From: Halothiobacillus neapolitanus
GTDB taxonomy: Bacteria > Pseudomonadota > Gammaproteobacteria > Halothiobacillales > Halothiobacillaceae
Assembly (NCBI GenBank): GCA_020722165.1
Contig: DYLI01000002.1
Span: 2,591-40,821 of the forward strand
Reading direction: 5' to 3'
Length of the DNA stretch: 38,231 bases
Each line of letters starts with the position of its first letter. Positions within the stretch are counted from its first letter, which is position 1. Both the position numbers and the translations under genes were made by a program. A model generated the notes under the pieces. That model had not been told where the DNA came from. It worked only from the letters and a program-made list of their open reading frames with translations, and ran no database searches. This document shows, in pieces, positions 1 through 6,650 of this stretch.

Positions 1-144
1 CCATAGACCCAGATTAAAAAGCGCAGCGCGCAGAAAGCCAAAAGCAGTGTTCAAGTGGATGTAACCTGAGGGGCGAAACGTCGATGTGATGAGAATGGCA
101 TTGGTGGACGGGTTTGGGCAAGGGGTGCGTAAGCCCTATAAATC

Positions 145-177
145 AAAAGCCCCGCCTTTTGAGAGGGCGGGGCTTTT
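145..177. terminator. Strong bidirectional-type intrinsic terminator downstream of efp
   Basis: A perfect 12-bp inverted repeat, AAAAGCCCCGCC at 145-156 and GGCGGGGCTTTT at 166-177, encloses a 9-base loop. The stem is GC-rich and flanked by A/T tracts on both sides, so it can terminate in either direction. It lies 38 bases past the efp stop codon and would end the esterase-earP-efp transcript. It may also stop a plus-strand transcript entering from left of the window. In bases 1-144 I see no recognisable gene, only a short open tail on the plus strand ending at a TAA at 62-64 that I cannot identify. Confidence 0.85.
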
Positions 178-214
178 GGTCGCATGAACCCACCGTGAGG
201 TGAGTATCAAGGTT

Positions 215-775
215 TTACGCGCGGCTGCGGTATTCACCAGTGCGGCTGTCGATGGAGACTTTTTCGCCAATTTCGATGAAGGAGGCAATCTGGATTTCGT
301 GGCCGTTGGCCAGTTTGCCGATTTTCATCACTTTGCCGGAGGTGTCGCCACGGTTGGCGGGTTCGGTGTAGACGATTTCGCGCACGATGGTGTTGGGCAG
401 TTCGGCGGAGATGGCTTTGCCGTCGTAGAAGGTGACTTCAACTTTGTCTTCCATGCCGTCAACCATGAAGTTGATGACATCGCCGAGGTTGTCTTTTTCC
501 ACTTCATACGAGTTGTATTCTTCGTCCATAAACACGTAGAGCGGGTCGGCGAAGTAGCTGTAGGTACACTCTTTTTTATCGAGAATGACTTGTTCAAACT
601 TGTCGTCGGCTTTGTACACGGTTTCGGTACTGCTGCCGCTGAGCAGGTTTTTGAGCTTCATTTTGACAATGGCGGAGTTGCGGCCGGATTTGCTGAAGTC
701 AGCTTTGAGGATGACCCAGGGGCTGCCGTCGATCAGCATAACGTTGCCGGCGCGGAATTCTTGTGCGGTTTTCAT
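215..775 (-). CDS. efp: Elongation factor P (EF-P)
   Basis: EF-P binds the ribosome between the P and E sites and relieves stalling at consecutive prolines. The 186-residue product has the usual length (about 185-190) and the three-domain EF-P layout. The domain I loop carries KSGRNSA with Arg at position 32. An Arg there marks the arginine-rhamnosylated class of EF-P, as opposed to the lysine (EpmA/EpmB) class, and this agrees with earP lying immediately upstream in the same direction. The C-terminal domain holds the conserved GEKVSIDSRTGEYRSR ending. The ATG start is at 775, 47 bases after the earP stop, so the two are probably co-transcribed. The terminator at 145-177 follows. Confidence 0.97.
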   Translation of the reverse strand: MKTAQEFRAGNVMLIDGSPWVILKADFSKSGRNSAIVKMKLKNLLSGSSTETVYKADDKFEQVILDKKECTYSYFADPLYVFMDEEYNSYEVEKDNLGDVINFMVDGMEDKVEVTFYDGKAISAELPNTIVREIVYTEPANRGDTSGKVMKIGKLANGHEIQIASFIEIGEKVSIDSRTGEYRSRA

Positions 776-822
776 TAGGAAAAATCCAAAGTTTTGGGTT
801 GAAAAAGTTTGCGGGCGACATT

Positions 823-1965
823 TTAGCCTGTGGAGGCTGAAAAGGCGACGAGGTTGAGAAGGTTTTGGCTTAAATCAGGCACTTGGGCAAGGGCGGTACT
901 GCGTGCGGCGTACCATGCGTGCTGTTGGTGCAGATTGTTCAAGAGCGTGTAGGCATCGGTTTCATCTTTCAAGATGCCATTCCAGTGCCGCATCCATGCG
1001 CAAAGTTGCGTGAGATGCTCGGCGTGGTCGTGTGCGGTGTAGGTGGCGAGAAACGCATTCAGTTTGTCGTGATGCGCTTGGTCTGCGGTGGGGTAAATTT
1101 GCCAAATCAAGGGTTTGCCCGCAAAGAGCGCGCGGGTGAGCGACTCTTCGCCGCGCACGAAGTTGATGTCGCACAGCCAGAGCAAGCGGTCGTATTCCGC
1201 TTGGGGCAGGAAGGGCAGGATATGCAGGGTGAGGTTGCCGTGCTGGATGCTGTCGCCTGCGTTCAGGTCGGGGTTTTGGGTAAGCTCGCGCAGGCTGTTG
1301 AGCAGGCGGCTGGCGGGGAGGTAGGCGGTGATGGCTTGGGGGGCGTGGCTCAGGCTAGTCAGGAGCGCACCAAGTTGCGGGTTTTCGTAGGCGAAAAGCG
1401 ATATTTTGAGGCTGGTATCCGCAGGTGGGGGAATATGCCAAGCCTCGCACCAGGCCTGTTGTTGATCGGGGCGGGCAAGAAAAGCGTCGCGTTGCGTGAG
1501 CAGGTTTTTCTCGCGCAATAGGCCGCCGCTGTTGGGCAATAGGCTGGGAATGATGAAGTGCTTGCCAAGGCCATGGGCGAGCAGGGAGGTTTGGCCGTGG
1601 ACGTTGCTCACCCAATCTTCGCAGCTCATGTATTCGAGGTTGATCCACACGGGTTGCGGCGGGCGCTGCATGGCTTGCACATAGCGTGCGGGCAGGGTGC
1701 AGCCGAAGGTTTCGATCACCACCTGGGCCGGGGTTATGTCGGGAAATTCGCTCGTCCATTGATGAACTTGAACGCCATGCAGGGCTTGCTGCGCCATGTT
1801 TTGCGTGGACGGAACCAGTGGCTTGAGTGCGTCGAGATTGTCCACAAACAGGCGCACCTGCTGGCCGTGGTCGTGATGCAGAATGTGTGCCAAACGCCAG
1901 CAGGTACCGATGTCGCCAAGGTTGTCGATGACGGTGCAGAAAATGTCCCAGTGTCGGCTGTTCAT
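823..1965 (-). CDS. earP: EF-P arginine rhamnosyltransferase EarP
   Basis: EarP transfers rhamnose from dTDP-beta-L-rhamnose to Arg32 of EF-P. The 380-residue protein begins with the family hallmark DNLGDIG: Asp14 and Asp18 lie where the catalytic and substrate-binding aspartates of EarP occur. Near the C-terminus it has the RGEESLTRA motif, which carries the conserved glutamate, followed by GKPLIWQIYP and the sugar-nucleotide binding region of this GT-B fold. The length matches the family (about 370-390). It starts at an ATG (1965), 6 bases after the stop of the upstream esterase gene, and is followed by efp. The efp neighbour with Arg32 makes the assignment very secure. dTDP-rhamnose synthesis genes (rml) are not in this window. 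Confidence 0.96.
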   Translation of the reverse strand: MNSRHWDIFCTVIDNLGDIGTCWRLAHILHHDHGQQVRLFVDNLDALKPLVPSTQNMAQQALHGVQVHQWTSEFPDITPAQVVIETFGCTLPARYVQAMQRPPQPVWINLEYMSCEDWVSNVHGQTSLLAHGLGKHFIIPSLLPNSGGLLREKNLLTQRDAFLARPDQQQAWCEAWHIPPPADTSLKISLFAYENPQLGALLTSLSHAPQAITAYLPASRLLNSLRELTQNPDLNAGDSIQHGNLTLHILPFLPQAEYDRLLWLCDINFVRGEESLTRALFAGKPLIWQIYPTADQAHHDKLNAFLATYTAHDHAEHLTQLCAWMRHWNGILKDETDAYTLLNNLHQQHAWYAARSTALAQVPDLSQNLLNLVAFSASTG

Positions 1966-1971
1966 GCAACT

Positions 1972-2610
1972 TTAGAGGGCGAGGCGCTGGACGAGCCATG
2001 CGGCCATGTCGTCGATCTCTTTCATGCTGATGCCATGTGCCATGGGGTAGCTGTGCTGCTGGATATCGCGGTAGCCCAGTTCGGCCAGCGCGTCGCGGGT
2101 GTGGCTGGCGGCTTGGTGAGGGATAATGTCGTCATCCATGCCATGAGCGATGAACACGGGCGTTTGGCAGGCGGCGAGGCTGGGCGGGGGTAAAGGCGTG
2201 CGCGGTAGCCAGGTGGATAGCGCGAGCAGGCCGCCAAGGCGCTGCGGCTGGTGTAGTGCGCAGTGTATGGCGATCACGCCGCCTTGGGAAAAGCCGCCGA
2301 GGATAATATGTTCGGGCAGAATGCCTGTTGCAAGCTCGTCATCTATAAGTTGGCTGATACGCTGGCGACTGAGTTCAATACCTTGGGTGTCCATGCGGGC
2401 GTGGCTATTGAGGCCGTAGAGATCGAACCATGCAGGCATAATGTAGCCGCCATTGACGGTGACGGGTCGTGCGGGTGCGTCCGGGCAGTGAATGCGTGTT
2501 TTTAGCTGCGGATGCGCATTTTGCAGGCGGGCAGCCAAGGCTTGCGCGATGGGCTGCATGTCGTTGCCATCGGCACCGAGGCCGTGCAGCAGGATGAGGC
2601 TGAAAGTCAT
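1972..2610 (-). CDS. Carboxylesterase / phospholipase-type alpha/beta hydrolase
   Basis: The 212-residue protein belongs to the phospholipase/carboxylesterase (COG0400-type) group of alpha/beta hydrolases. Near the N-terminus is LILLHGLGADGND, which supplies the oxyanion hole. The nucleophile elbow GFSQGG carries the catalytic Ser at roughly residue 115. Later segments PVFIAHGMDDDIIP (Asp) and SYPMAHGIS (His) complete the Ser-Asp-His triad. No signal peptide is seen, so it is probably cytoplasmic. These enzymes hydrolyse short-chain esters and sometimes acylated thiols or lysophospholipids; the substrate here cannot be inferred. It is the first gene of an apparent operon with earP and efp. 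The start ATG at 2610 lies 21 bases from the divergent trmO start, so the two genes share a very small promoter region. Confidence 0.88.
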   Translation of the reverse strand: MTFSLILLHGLGADGNDMQPIAQALAARLQNAHPQLKTRIHCPDAPARPVTVNGGYIMPAWFDLYGLNSHARMDTQGIELSRQRISQLIDDELATGILPEHIILGGFSQGGVIAIHCALHQPQRLGGLLALSTWLPRTPLPPPSLAACQTPVFIAHGMDDDIIPHQAASHTRDALAELGYRDIQQHSYPMAHGISMKEIDDMAAWLVQRLAL

Positions 2611-2631
2611 GGCATGTTGTGAGGGGAAAAG

Positions 2632-3351
2632 GTGAGCGACATTGTATTACGACCGATCGGTGTGGTGCGCACGCCGTTCGTGGAGAAATTCGGCATTCCG
2701 CGTCAGGGTGGGCTGGTGGATGAGATTCATGCGACGCTGGTGTTGGATGCGCCCTTCAACCGTGAGGCGGCGTGGCGCGGGATCGAAGGTTTTAGTCATC
2801 TGTGGCTTGTGACTTGGTTTCATGCCGACAAGGGCGCGGAAGCGGCGCTGACCGTGCGCCCGCCGCGTTTGGGTGGCAATGCACGTTTGGGGGTGTTTGC
2901 CACGCGCGCGCCATATCGGCCCAATCCTGTGGGCTTGTCCCTAGTGCGCCTGGTGCAGATGGAGCGGCTGGACAATGACAGCGTGTGTATACATGTGGCA
3001 GGCGCGGATGTGTTGGATGGCACGCCGTTGCTGGATGTGAAACCGTATCTGCCCTATGTGGAAGCCTTGCCGTACGCTCGCGGCGGCTTTGCGCCGGAGG
3101 ATAGTGGGGCGCGCTTGAGCGTGATGTGGACGGAACAGGGTCGTGCAGCCTGCGTTGCGTGGTCGGCGCGCTATCCCGATTTGGAAGCATTGGTCGAGGC
3201 TTTGCTGGCGCGCGACCCGCGCCCGGCGTATCGCCGCGATGAAGATGGCGGGCGGGTGTACGGGATGCGCGTGCATGATCTGGATGTGCGCTGGCGGGTT
3301 AGTGATGGCGTGGTCGAGTTGCTGGATGTGGTCGAAGTCGCTAGCGATTAG
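2632..3351 (+). CDS. trmO: tRNA (N6-threonylcarbamoyladenosine(37)-N6)-methyltransferase TrmO
   Basis: TrmO (TsaA/YaeB family) uses S-adenosylmethionine to methylate t6A37 of tRNA-Thr(GGU), tuning decoding of ACC codons. The 239-residue product has the YaeB beta-barrel signatures in order: IGVVRTPF near residue 8, PRQGG, then FSHLWLVTWFH, GVFATRAPYRPNP (the SAM-binding region with the RPNP motif) and LDGTPLLDVKPYLPY. The C-terminal part (RDPRPAYRR) matches the TrmO C-terminal extension. The start is GTG at 2632, preceded by a purine-rich Shine-Dalgarno stretch GAGGGG at 2621-2626. The gene ends tail-to-tail with gpsA: the four bases 3348-3351 hold both stop codons, so there is no room for a terminator between them. 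Confidence 0.93.
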   Translation: MSDIVLRPIGVVRTPFVEKFGIPRQGGLVDEIHATLVLDAPFNREAAWRGIEGFSHLWLVTWFHADKGAEAALTVRPPRLGGNARLGVFATRAPYRPNPVGLSLVRLVQMERLDNDSVCIHVAGADVLDGTPLLDVKPYLPYVEALPYARGGFAPEDSGARLSVMWTEQGRAACVAWSARYPDLEALVEALLARDPRPAYRRDEDGGRVYGMRVHDLDVRWRVSDGVVELLDVVEVASD

Positions 3352-4370
3352 GCCAGCGGCTGATCGAATTCAGGCCGCGAATTGCGCTGGAGAAGTTGAG
3401 CCACGGCAAGTTTAGGCGCTAGTCCTTCGTAAGCCACCTGATACACCGCATGAGTGATGGGCATGTCCACCTGATGCTCACAGGCCAGTCGCCATGCTTC
3501 GCGCGCGCTGGGCAGTCCTTCGACTGCTTGGGCAATCTGCGCCAGAGCGGCGGCAACGCTTTGCCCTTCGGCCAGTGCCATGCCGAAGCGACGATTGCGT
3601 GATTGGTTATCGGTGCAGGTGAGTATCAAATCGCCCAGACCCGCTAGACCCATCAGGGTTTCGCGGCGGCCTCCCATGACCTCGGCCAGACGCATGATTT
3701 CCGCCAGCCCACGGGTGATGAGAGCGGCGCGTGCATTGGAGCCAAAGTGCAGGCCATCGCTAATGCCTGCGGCAATGGCGAGTACATTTTTTACCGCGCC
3801 ACCCAGCTCAACGCCAATCACGTCGTCTACGCGGTAGGCGCGGAAGCTGGGGCTGTGCAGCAGTGCGGCGACGTGCTCGGCAAAGGCGCAGTCATGCGAG
3901 GCGACGGTCACGGCGGTGGGCAGACCGGCAGCCACTTCGCGCGCAAAGGTTGGGCCGGAGATGATGGCGGGCGCGGCATGTTGCGGCATTTCTTCGGCAA
4001 AGACTTGATCGAGGCGTTTGGCCGTGCCGCTTTCCAAGCCTTTGCTCGCCCATGCAATCCGTGCGGAGCAGCGTGCAAGATGCGGGCGCAGTCCCTGTAG
4101 AAAAGCGCGAAAACCGCTACTGGGAACCACGATCAGAATAAGTTCGGCGCACTCCAGCGCTGTGCCAAGATCGGCAGTGGGCGTGAGTGCGTCCGGGAAA
4201 AGTGTTTCGGGCAGATAACGTGCATTGCAGCGGGCAAGGTGCATGGCACGCATCTGCTCGGGGTTGCGTCCCCATAAGCGCACGCGATGTTGGTTGCGTG
4301 CGAGATGGATGGCAAGAGCCGTACCCCATGCACCCGCGCCCAGCACGGCAATGTTTTGCGTACGGCTCAT
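3348..4370 (-). CDS. gpsA: Glycerol-3-phosphate dehydrogenase [NAD(P)+]
   Basis: GpsA reduces dihydroxyacetone phosphate to sn-glycerol-3-phosphate, the backbone for phospholipid synthesis. The 340-residue protein starts with the Rossmann motif GAGAWGTALA (residues 10-19), followed by the typical WGRNPEQ. It then has the conserved ISGPTFAREVA and the catalytic lysine segment GGAVKNVLAIAAGISDG, with the GLAGLGDLILTCT block further on. Length fits the family. It is the last gene of the minus-strand operon that continues from secB, 14 bases after the secB stop, as in E. coli (yibN-grxC-secB-gpsA). Its stop codon overlaps that of the convergent trmO. Confidence 0.97.
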   Translation of the reverse strand: MSRTQNIAVLGAGAWGTALAIHLARNQHRVRLWGRNPEQMRAMHLARCNARYLPETLFPDALTPTADLGTALECAELILIVVPSSGFRAFLQGLRPHLARCSARIAWASKGLESGTAKRLDQVFAEEMPQHAAPAIISGPTFAREVAAGLPTAVTVASHDCAFAEHVAALLHSPSFRAYRVDDVIGVELGGAVKNVLAIAAGISDGLHFGSNARAALITRGLAEIMRLAEVMGGRRETLMGLAGLGDLILTCTDNQSRNRRFGMALAEGQSVAAALAQIAQAVEGLPSAREAWRLACEHQVDMPITHAVYQVAYEGLAPKLAVAQLLQRNSRPEFDQPLA

Positions 4371-4384
4371 GCTGGGCGGAGTGC

Positions 4385-4864
4385 TTATTGAATCGTGCTG
4401 GGTGCGGGCGCTTCGGTTTGCTGCTGCATGTGCTGCATGTAGAGCGCGTCGAAATTGATCGGTTGGAGTAGCAGGCTGGGGAAGCCGCCTTTGACCACCA
4501 AGTCAGCCACGGTTTCGCGGGTGAAGGGAAACAGTTGGGTTGGGCAGATGCTGCCGATAATGTGCCCAAGTTCCGCGCCTTCAAAACCTGTGATGGTGAA
4601 AATGCCCGCGTGGGTCACTTCAGCGAGGAAGGCGGTTTCATTCTTGCCTTCGACTTCGGTGGTGGCCGTGGCGGTGATTTTCAAAGCCACTTCAAACACG
4701 CCTTCACCCAGCTGGCTGCTAGCGTTTTCAACTTGCACGTTGATATTTGGCTGCCATTCAGGGTTGAGGAAAATATGCGGTGCGCGTGGCGATTCGAAGG
4801 ACACGTCCTTCAGATAAATGCGTTGCAGGGCAAATTGGCGTGGTGTTTCTTGGGCTTCGGACAT
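4385..4864 (-). CDS. secB: Protein-export chaperone SecB
   Basis: SecB is the homotetrameric cytosolic chaperone that keeps preproteins unfolded and delivers them to SecA. The 159-residue product matches the family length. It contains QRIYLKDVSFESPRAP near residue 14, the SecA-binding region around VEVALKITAT...EGKNETAFLAEV (acidic and exposed in SecB), and the conserved C-terminal LFPFTRETVADLVVKGGFPSLLLQPINFDALY block, here quoted only in parts. The tail is Gln-rich (MQHMQQQ), also typical. It lies 18 bases downstream of the thioredoxin gene and 14 bases upstream of gpsA, so it is part of one operon. Confidence 0.97.
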   Translation of the reverse strand: MSEAQETPRQFALQRIYLKDVSFESPRAPHIFLNPEWQPNINVQVENASSQLGEGVFEVALKITATATTEVEGKNETAFLAEVTHAGIFTITGFEGAELGHIIGSICPTQLFPFTRETVADLVVKGGFPSLLLQPINFDALYMQHMQQQTEAPAPSTIQ

Positions 4865-4882
4865 GGTGCAATCTCTGAAAAA

Positions 4883-5323
4883 TTAAAGGCTGATATGTTG
4901 GCTTAACCACTGTTTGAGCTGGGCGAGCTGCATGGCACCGCTGACGCGAGCAATTTCGCGCCCACCTTGAAACAGGGCAAGGGTAGGGATACTACGGATG
5001 CCAAATTGCTGACCGATGACAGGCTCGCTTTCGGTGTTGACCTTGGCGATTAGAAGCCTGGGTTCGAGGGTTTTGGCGGCTTCGTCAAGGACTGGAGCCA
5101 TCATGCGGCACGGCCCGCACCACGGCGCCCAAAAGTCCACCAGAATAGGCAAATCGCTGCGCGTGATGTAGCGCTGGAAGTTGGCAGCGGTCAGTTCGAG
5201 CGGATGCGCAATAAAAAGTGGCTTGCCCGATTTGCCACACACCGGATTGGAGCCGAGCTTGTCGCGTGGTACGCGGTTAATGGTGCCATCGTGCGGCGAA
5301 ACAATGTGTACTGCATCGGTCAT
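4883..5323 (-). CDS. Thioredoxin 2-type protein (TrxC-like) with a degenerate zinc-finger
   Basis: This is a cytoplasmic thiol-disulfide oxidoreductase of 146 residues. The thioredoxin domain (about 45-146) has the classic WAPWCGPC active site with Cys69 and Cys72, and the cis-proline loop IRSIPTLALF. The N-terminal 35 residues align with the zinc-binding extension of E. coli TrxC. Of the four expected zinc cysteines only Cys29 remains; the others are replaced by Ser9, Asp12 and Ser32, so a zinc site is unlikely. Its start ATG (5323) overlaps the grxC stop in an ATGA (5320-5323), implying translational coupling. In E. coli no thioredoxin gene sits between grxC and secB, so it is an extra member of this operon. 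Confidence 0.9.
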   Translation of the reverse strand: MTDAVHIVSPHDGTINRVPRDKLGSNPVCGKSGKPLFIAHPLELTAANFQRYITRSDLPILVDFWAPWCGPCRMMAPVLDEAAKTLEPRLLIAKVNTESEPVIGQQFGIRSIPTLALFQGGREIARVSGAMQLAQLKQWLSQHISL

Positions 5324-5604
5324 TGTCCATCTCCTGAGTCAACGGTCGGGAATAACAGGGAATCAAGCAGGCCTTGCCGGTCAAGCTGCGCAATATCGCT
5401 AAAGCCGCCGACGGCCTGCTTATCAATAAAAATTTGCGGTACGGTGTGACGTCCGGAAAGAGCTTCCATCTCGTCCCACCGTGCGGGATCGCCATCCACC
5501 GTAATGTCGGTGTACTGCACGCCCTTGCGCTCAAGCAAATGCTTGGCGCGGATGCAGTAAAAGCAACTGCGGCTGAGGTACACGACGACTTCGGCCTGAC
5601 GCAC
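5320..5604 (-). CDS. grxC: Glutaredoxin 3
   Basis: GrxC is a small glutathione-dependent oxidoreductase that reduces protein disulfides and mixed disulfides. The core shows the dithiol active site SRSCFYC with Cys14 and Cys17, then AKHLLERKGV, the glutathione-binding TVPQIFID segment with cis-Pro, and GGFSDI. I chose the GTG at 5604 (94 residues) because it gives the usual glutaredoxin length, about 85-95. The open frame extends much further upstream, but that part is a shadow of the rhodanese gene. This start lies 5 bases after the rhodanese stop and has no clear Shine-Dalgarno, so translation may depend on coupling. The stop overlaps the thioredoxin start. Confidence 0.93.
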   Translation of the reverse strand: MRQAEVVVYLSRSCFYCIRAKHLLERKGVQYTDITVDGDPARWDEMEALSGRHTVPQIFIDKQAVGGFSDIAQLDRQGLLDSLLFPTVDSGDGQ

Positions 5605-5609
5605 GGGAG

Positions 5610-6032
5610 TTACTTTTTTTTCACCGGCAGGTTTTCGTGTTGCCAAGCAAGAATACCGCCCGCGAGGTTGTACAGCTTGGTGAAGCCCAACTTGGCGAGC
5701 TGCCCACACGCCACCCCGGAGCGGTTGCCGCTGCGGCAATAAATAATTACCGGCTTGTCTTTCCATTCGGCAAACTGATCGGCTTTTGCGGCGAGTTGCC
5801 CCAGCGGGATGTGCTTGGCACCCATCAGGTAGCCTGCGCGGAACTCGTCAATTTCACGCACATCGAGCAACAACGGTTCGTCGTGGCTTAACATGCGCGT
5901 GGCTTCGGAGGGGTTGATTTCGCTGTATTTGCGGGTCATGCGGGCGGCCTCGTTGGTAATAATCATGAAAAGAATGCCTACCGCAGCGGCAGTGAGCATC
6001 CAGTGACGCTGCAGAAAATCCAGAATATCCAT
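5610..6032 (-). CDS. yibN: Membrane-anchored rhodanese-like sulfurtransferase (YibN-like)
   Basis: The 140-residue protein has one N-terminal transmembrane helix (about residues 11-28, LTAAAVGILFMIITN) followed by a single rhodanese domain. The domain has LLLDVRE at about 54-60, GAKHIPLG, and the active-site loop CRSGNRS with the persulfide-carrying Cys99, then the C-terminal YNLAGGILAW. With the membrane anchor and its place before grxC, secB and gpsA it matches E. coli YibN. Rhodaneses transfer sulfane sulfur through a cysteine persulfide, and the domain probably faces the cytoplasm. Upstream neighbours are a DUF2892 membrane protein and an ArsR regulator like YgaV, which in E. coli partners YgaP, a rhodanese with a DUF2892 domain. 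A sulfur-carrier role is therefore likely (inference). Confidence 0.88.
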   Translation of the reverse strand: MDILDFLQRHWMLTAAAVGILFMIITNEAARMTRKYSEINPSEATRMLSHDEPLLLDVREIDEFRAGYLMGAKHIPLGQLAAKADQFAEWKDKPVIIYCRSGNRSGVACGQLAKLGFTKLYNLAGGILAWQHENLPVKKK

Positions 6033-6037
6033 AATGT

Positions 6038-6250
6038 TTATTGCGCTCGGCGCACACCTAGCTTGACAAGAATGCTATCCAGTGGGCAAAAGGTAGTGAA
6101 GCCGCTCTGGAACAGGTTCAGGCCGATAAAGGCGGTCAACCAAAGCCAGCTGACCTTGCTCATGTCCATTTGGCCGGTGAAGTGAGCGAGTGCCAAGGTG
6201 AGCATAATCATTAAGCCAGCAACGATGCGTACAATACGGTCGGTTGTCAT
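6038..6250 (-). CDS. DUF2892 (YgaP transmembrane-domain-like) small membrane protein
   Basis: This 70-residue protein has two hydrophobic segments (about residues 7-24 and 33-52) and a conserved-looking TTFCPLDSILVKLG tail with a single Cys at about 55. It resembles the two-helix DUF2892 domain found at the C-terminus of E. coli YgaP, where it anchors a rhodanese domain. Here it is a separate gene directly upstream of a rhodanese that has its own anchor. Its ATG at 6250 overlaps the stop of the ArsR regulator gene (ATGA at 6247-6250), so the two are tightly coupled. A function in membrane handling of sulfane sulfur is inference from context; the domain itself has no established activity. Confidence 0.85.
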   Translation of the reverse strand: MTTDRIVRIVAGLMIMLTLALAHFTGQMDMSKVSWLWLTAFIGLNLFQSGFTTFCPLDSILVKLGVRRAQ

Positions 6251-6621
6251 GGGAGTGTTCTCGAGTTGGTTGAGTGTGAAGGGTTGTTAAACGGGCAAAA
6301 TACATCCTGCATCATGCTGATGAGGCGCAGGGTGCGGGCGTCATTGACGCGGTAGTATACCCGGTTGGCTTCCTTGCGCGAGGCGAGGATGCCTTTGTCG
6401 CGTAGGATGGCAAGGTGCTGCGAAATATTGCTTTGCGTGGTGCCGACGGCATCAACAATGTCTTGCACGCTGATTTCATTGTCACCCAGCACGCAGAGAA
6501 TTTTGAGGCGCAAAGGGTGCGACATGGCTTTGAGTGAATGTGAGGCGCGGTCAATATCTTCAGAGCGCGTTGACAATGGCGGCAAAATGGCTTGGATTGG
6601 AACTTCGTTCATGGCGGGCAT
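6247..6621 (-). CDS. ArsR-family regulator of the BigR/SqrR/YgaV (persulfide-sensing) type
   Basis: This winged-helix repressor of 124 residues has AMSHPLRLKILCVL, then a helix-turn-helix around TTQSNISQHLAILRDKGIL (residues 61-79) and the wing REANRVYYRV-like segment. Cys43 (in KILCVL) and Cys109 (in DVFCPF) lie at the positions of the two sensor cysteines of SqrR (Cys41 and Cys107), with the same 66-residue spacing. YgaV also ends in a similar YCP motif. In that family per- or polysulfides form a sulfur bridge between the two cysteines and release DNA. The metal-binding ELCVC motif of ArsR itself is absent. The gene heads the operon of DUF2892, rhodanese, Grx, Trx, secB and gpsA. Start at 6621 (or the second Met at 6612); neither has a good Shine-Dalgarno. 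Confidence 0.88.
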   Translation of the reverse strand: MPAMNEVPIQAILPPLSTRSEDIDRASHSLKAMSHPLRLKILCVLGDNEISVQDIVDAVGTTQSNISQHLAILRDKGILASRKEANRVYYRVNDARTLRLISMMQDVFCPFNNPSHSTNSRTLP

Positions 6622-6634
6622 ATGAGACTTTTAG

Positions 6635-6648
6635 AATATTCGGATATT
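6635..6648. promoter_or_regulatory. Candidate operator palindrome between the ArsR regulator and envC
   Basis: The 29 bases between the regulator start (6621) and the envC start (6651) contain a perfect inverted repeat AATAT-TCGG-ATATT. On the minus strand it overlaps a TAATAT that could be a -10 element for the regulator operon (6644-6649). A decamer-like element TTTTAGAATAT at 6629-6639 recurs as TTTTAGAACAT at 6679-6689, exactly 50 bases away. AT-rich dyads of this kind are what BigR-type repressors bind, so autoregulation is likely. No footprint or expression evidence is available here. Confidence 0.5.
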
Positions 6649-6650
6649 AC

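Noticed and set aside
1..144. Possible C-terminal fragment of a plus-strand gene at the window start (stop TAA at 62-64)
   Set aside because: Only about 20 codons are visible, with no recognisable family, so it cannot be supported.
883..1521. A 212-codon plus-strand open frame inside earP
   Set aside because: It is antisense to earP, whose motifs are intact; no ribosome site and no recognisable domain.
5605..5766. An upstream extension of the glutaredoxin reading frame
   Set aside because: It lies within the rhodanese gene in another frame, is Arg/Gln-rich, and makes a glutaredoxin too long for the family; the GTG at 5604 gives the normal length.
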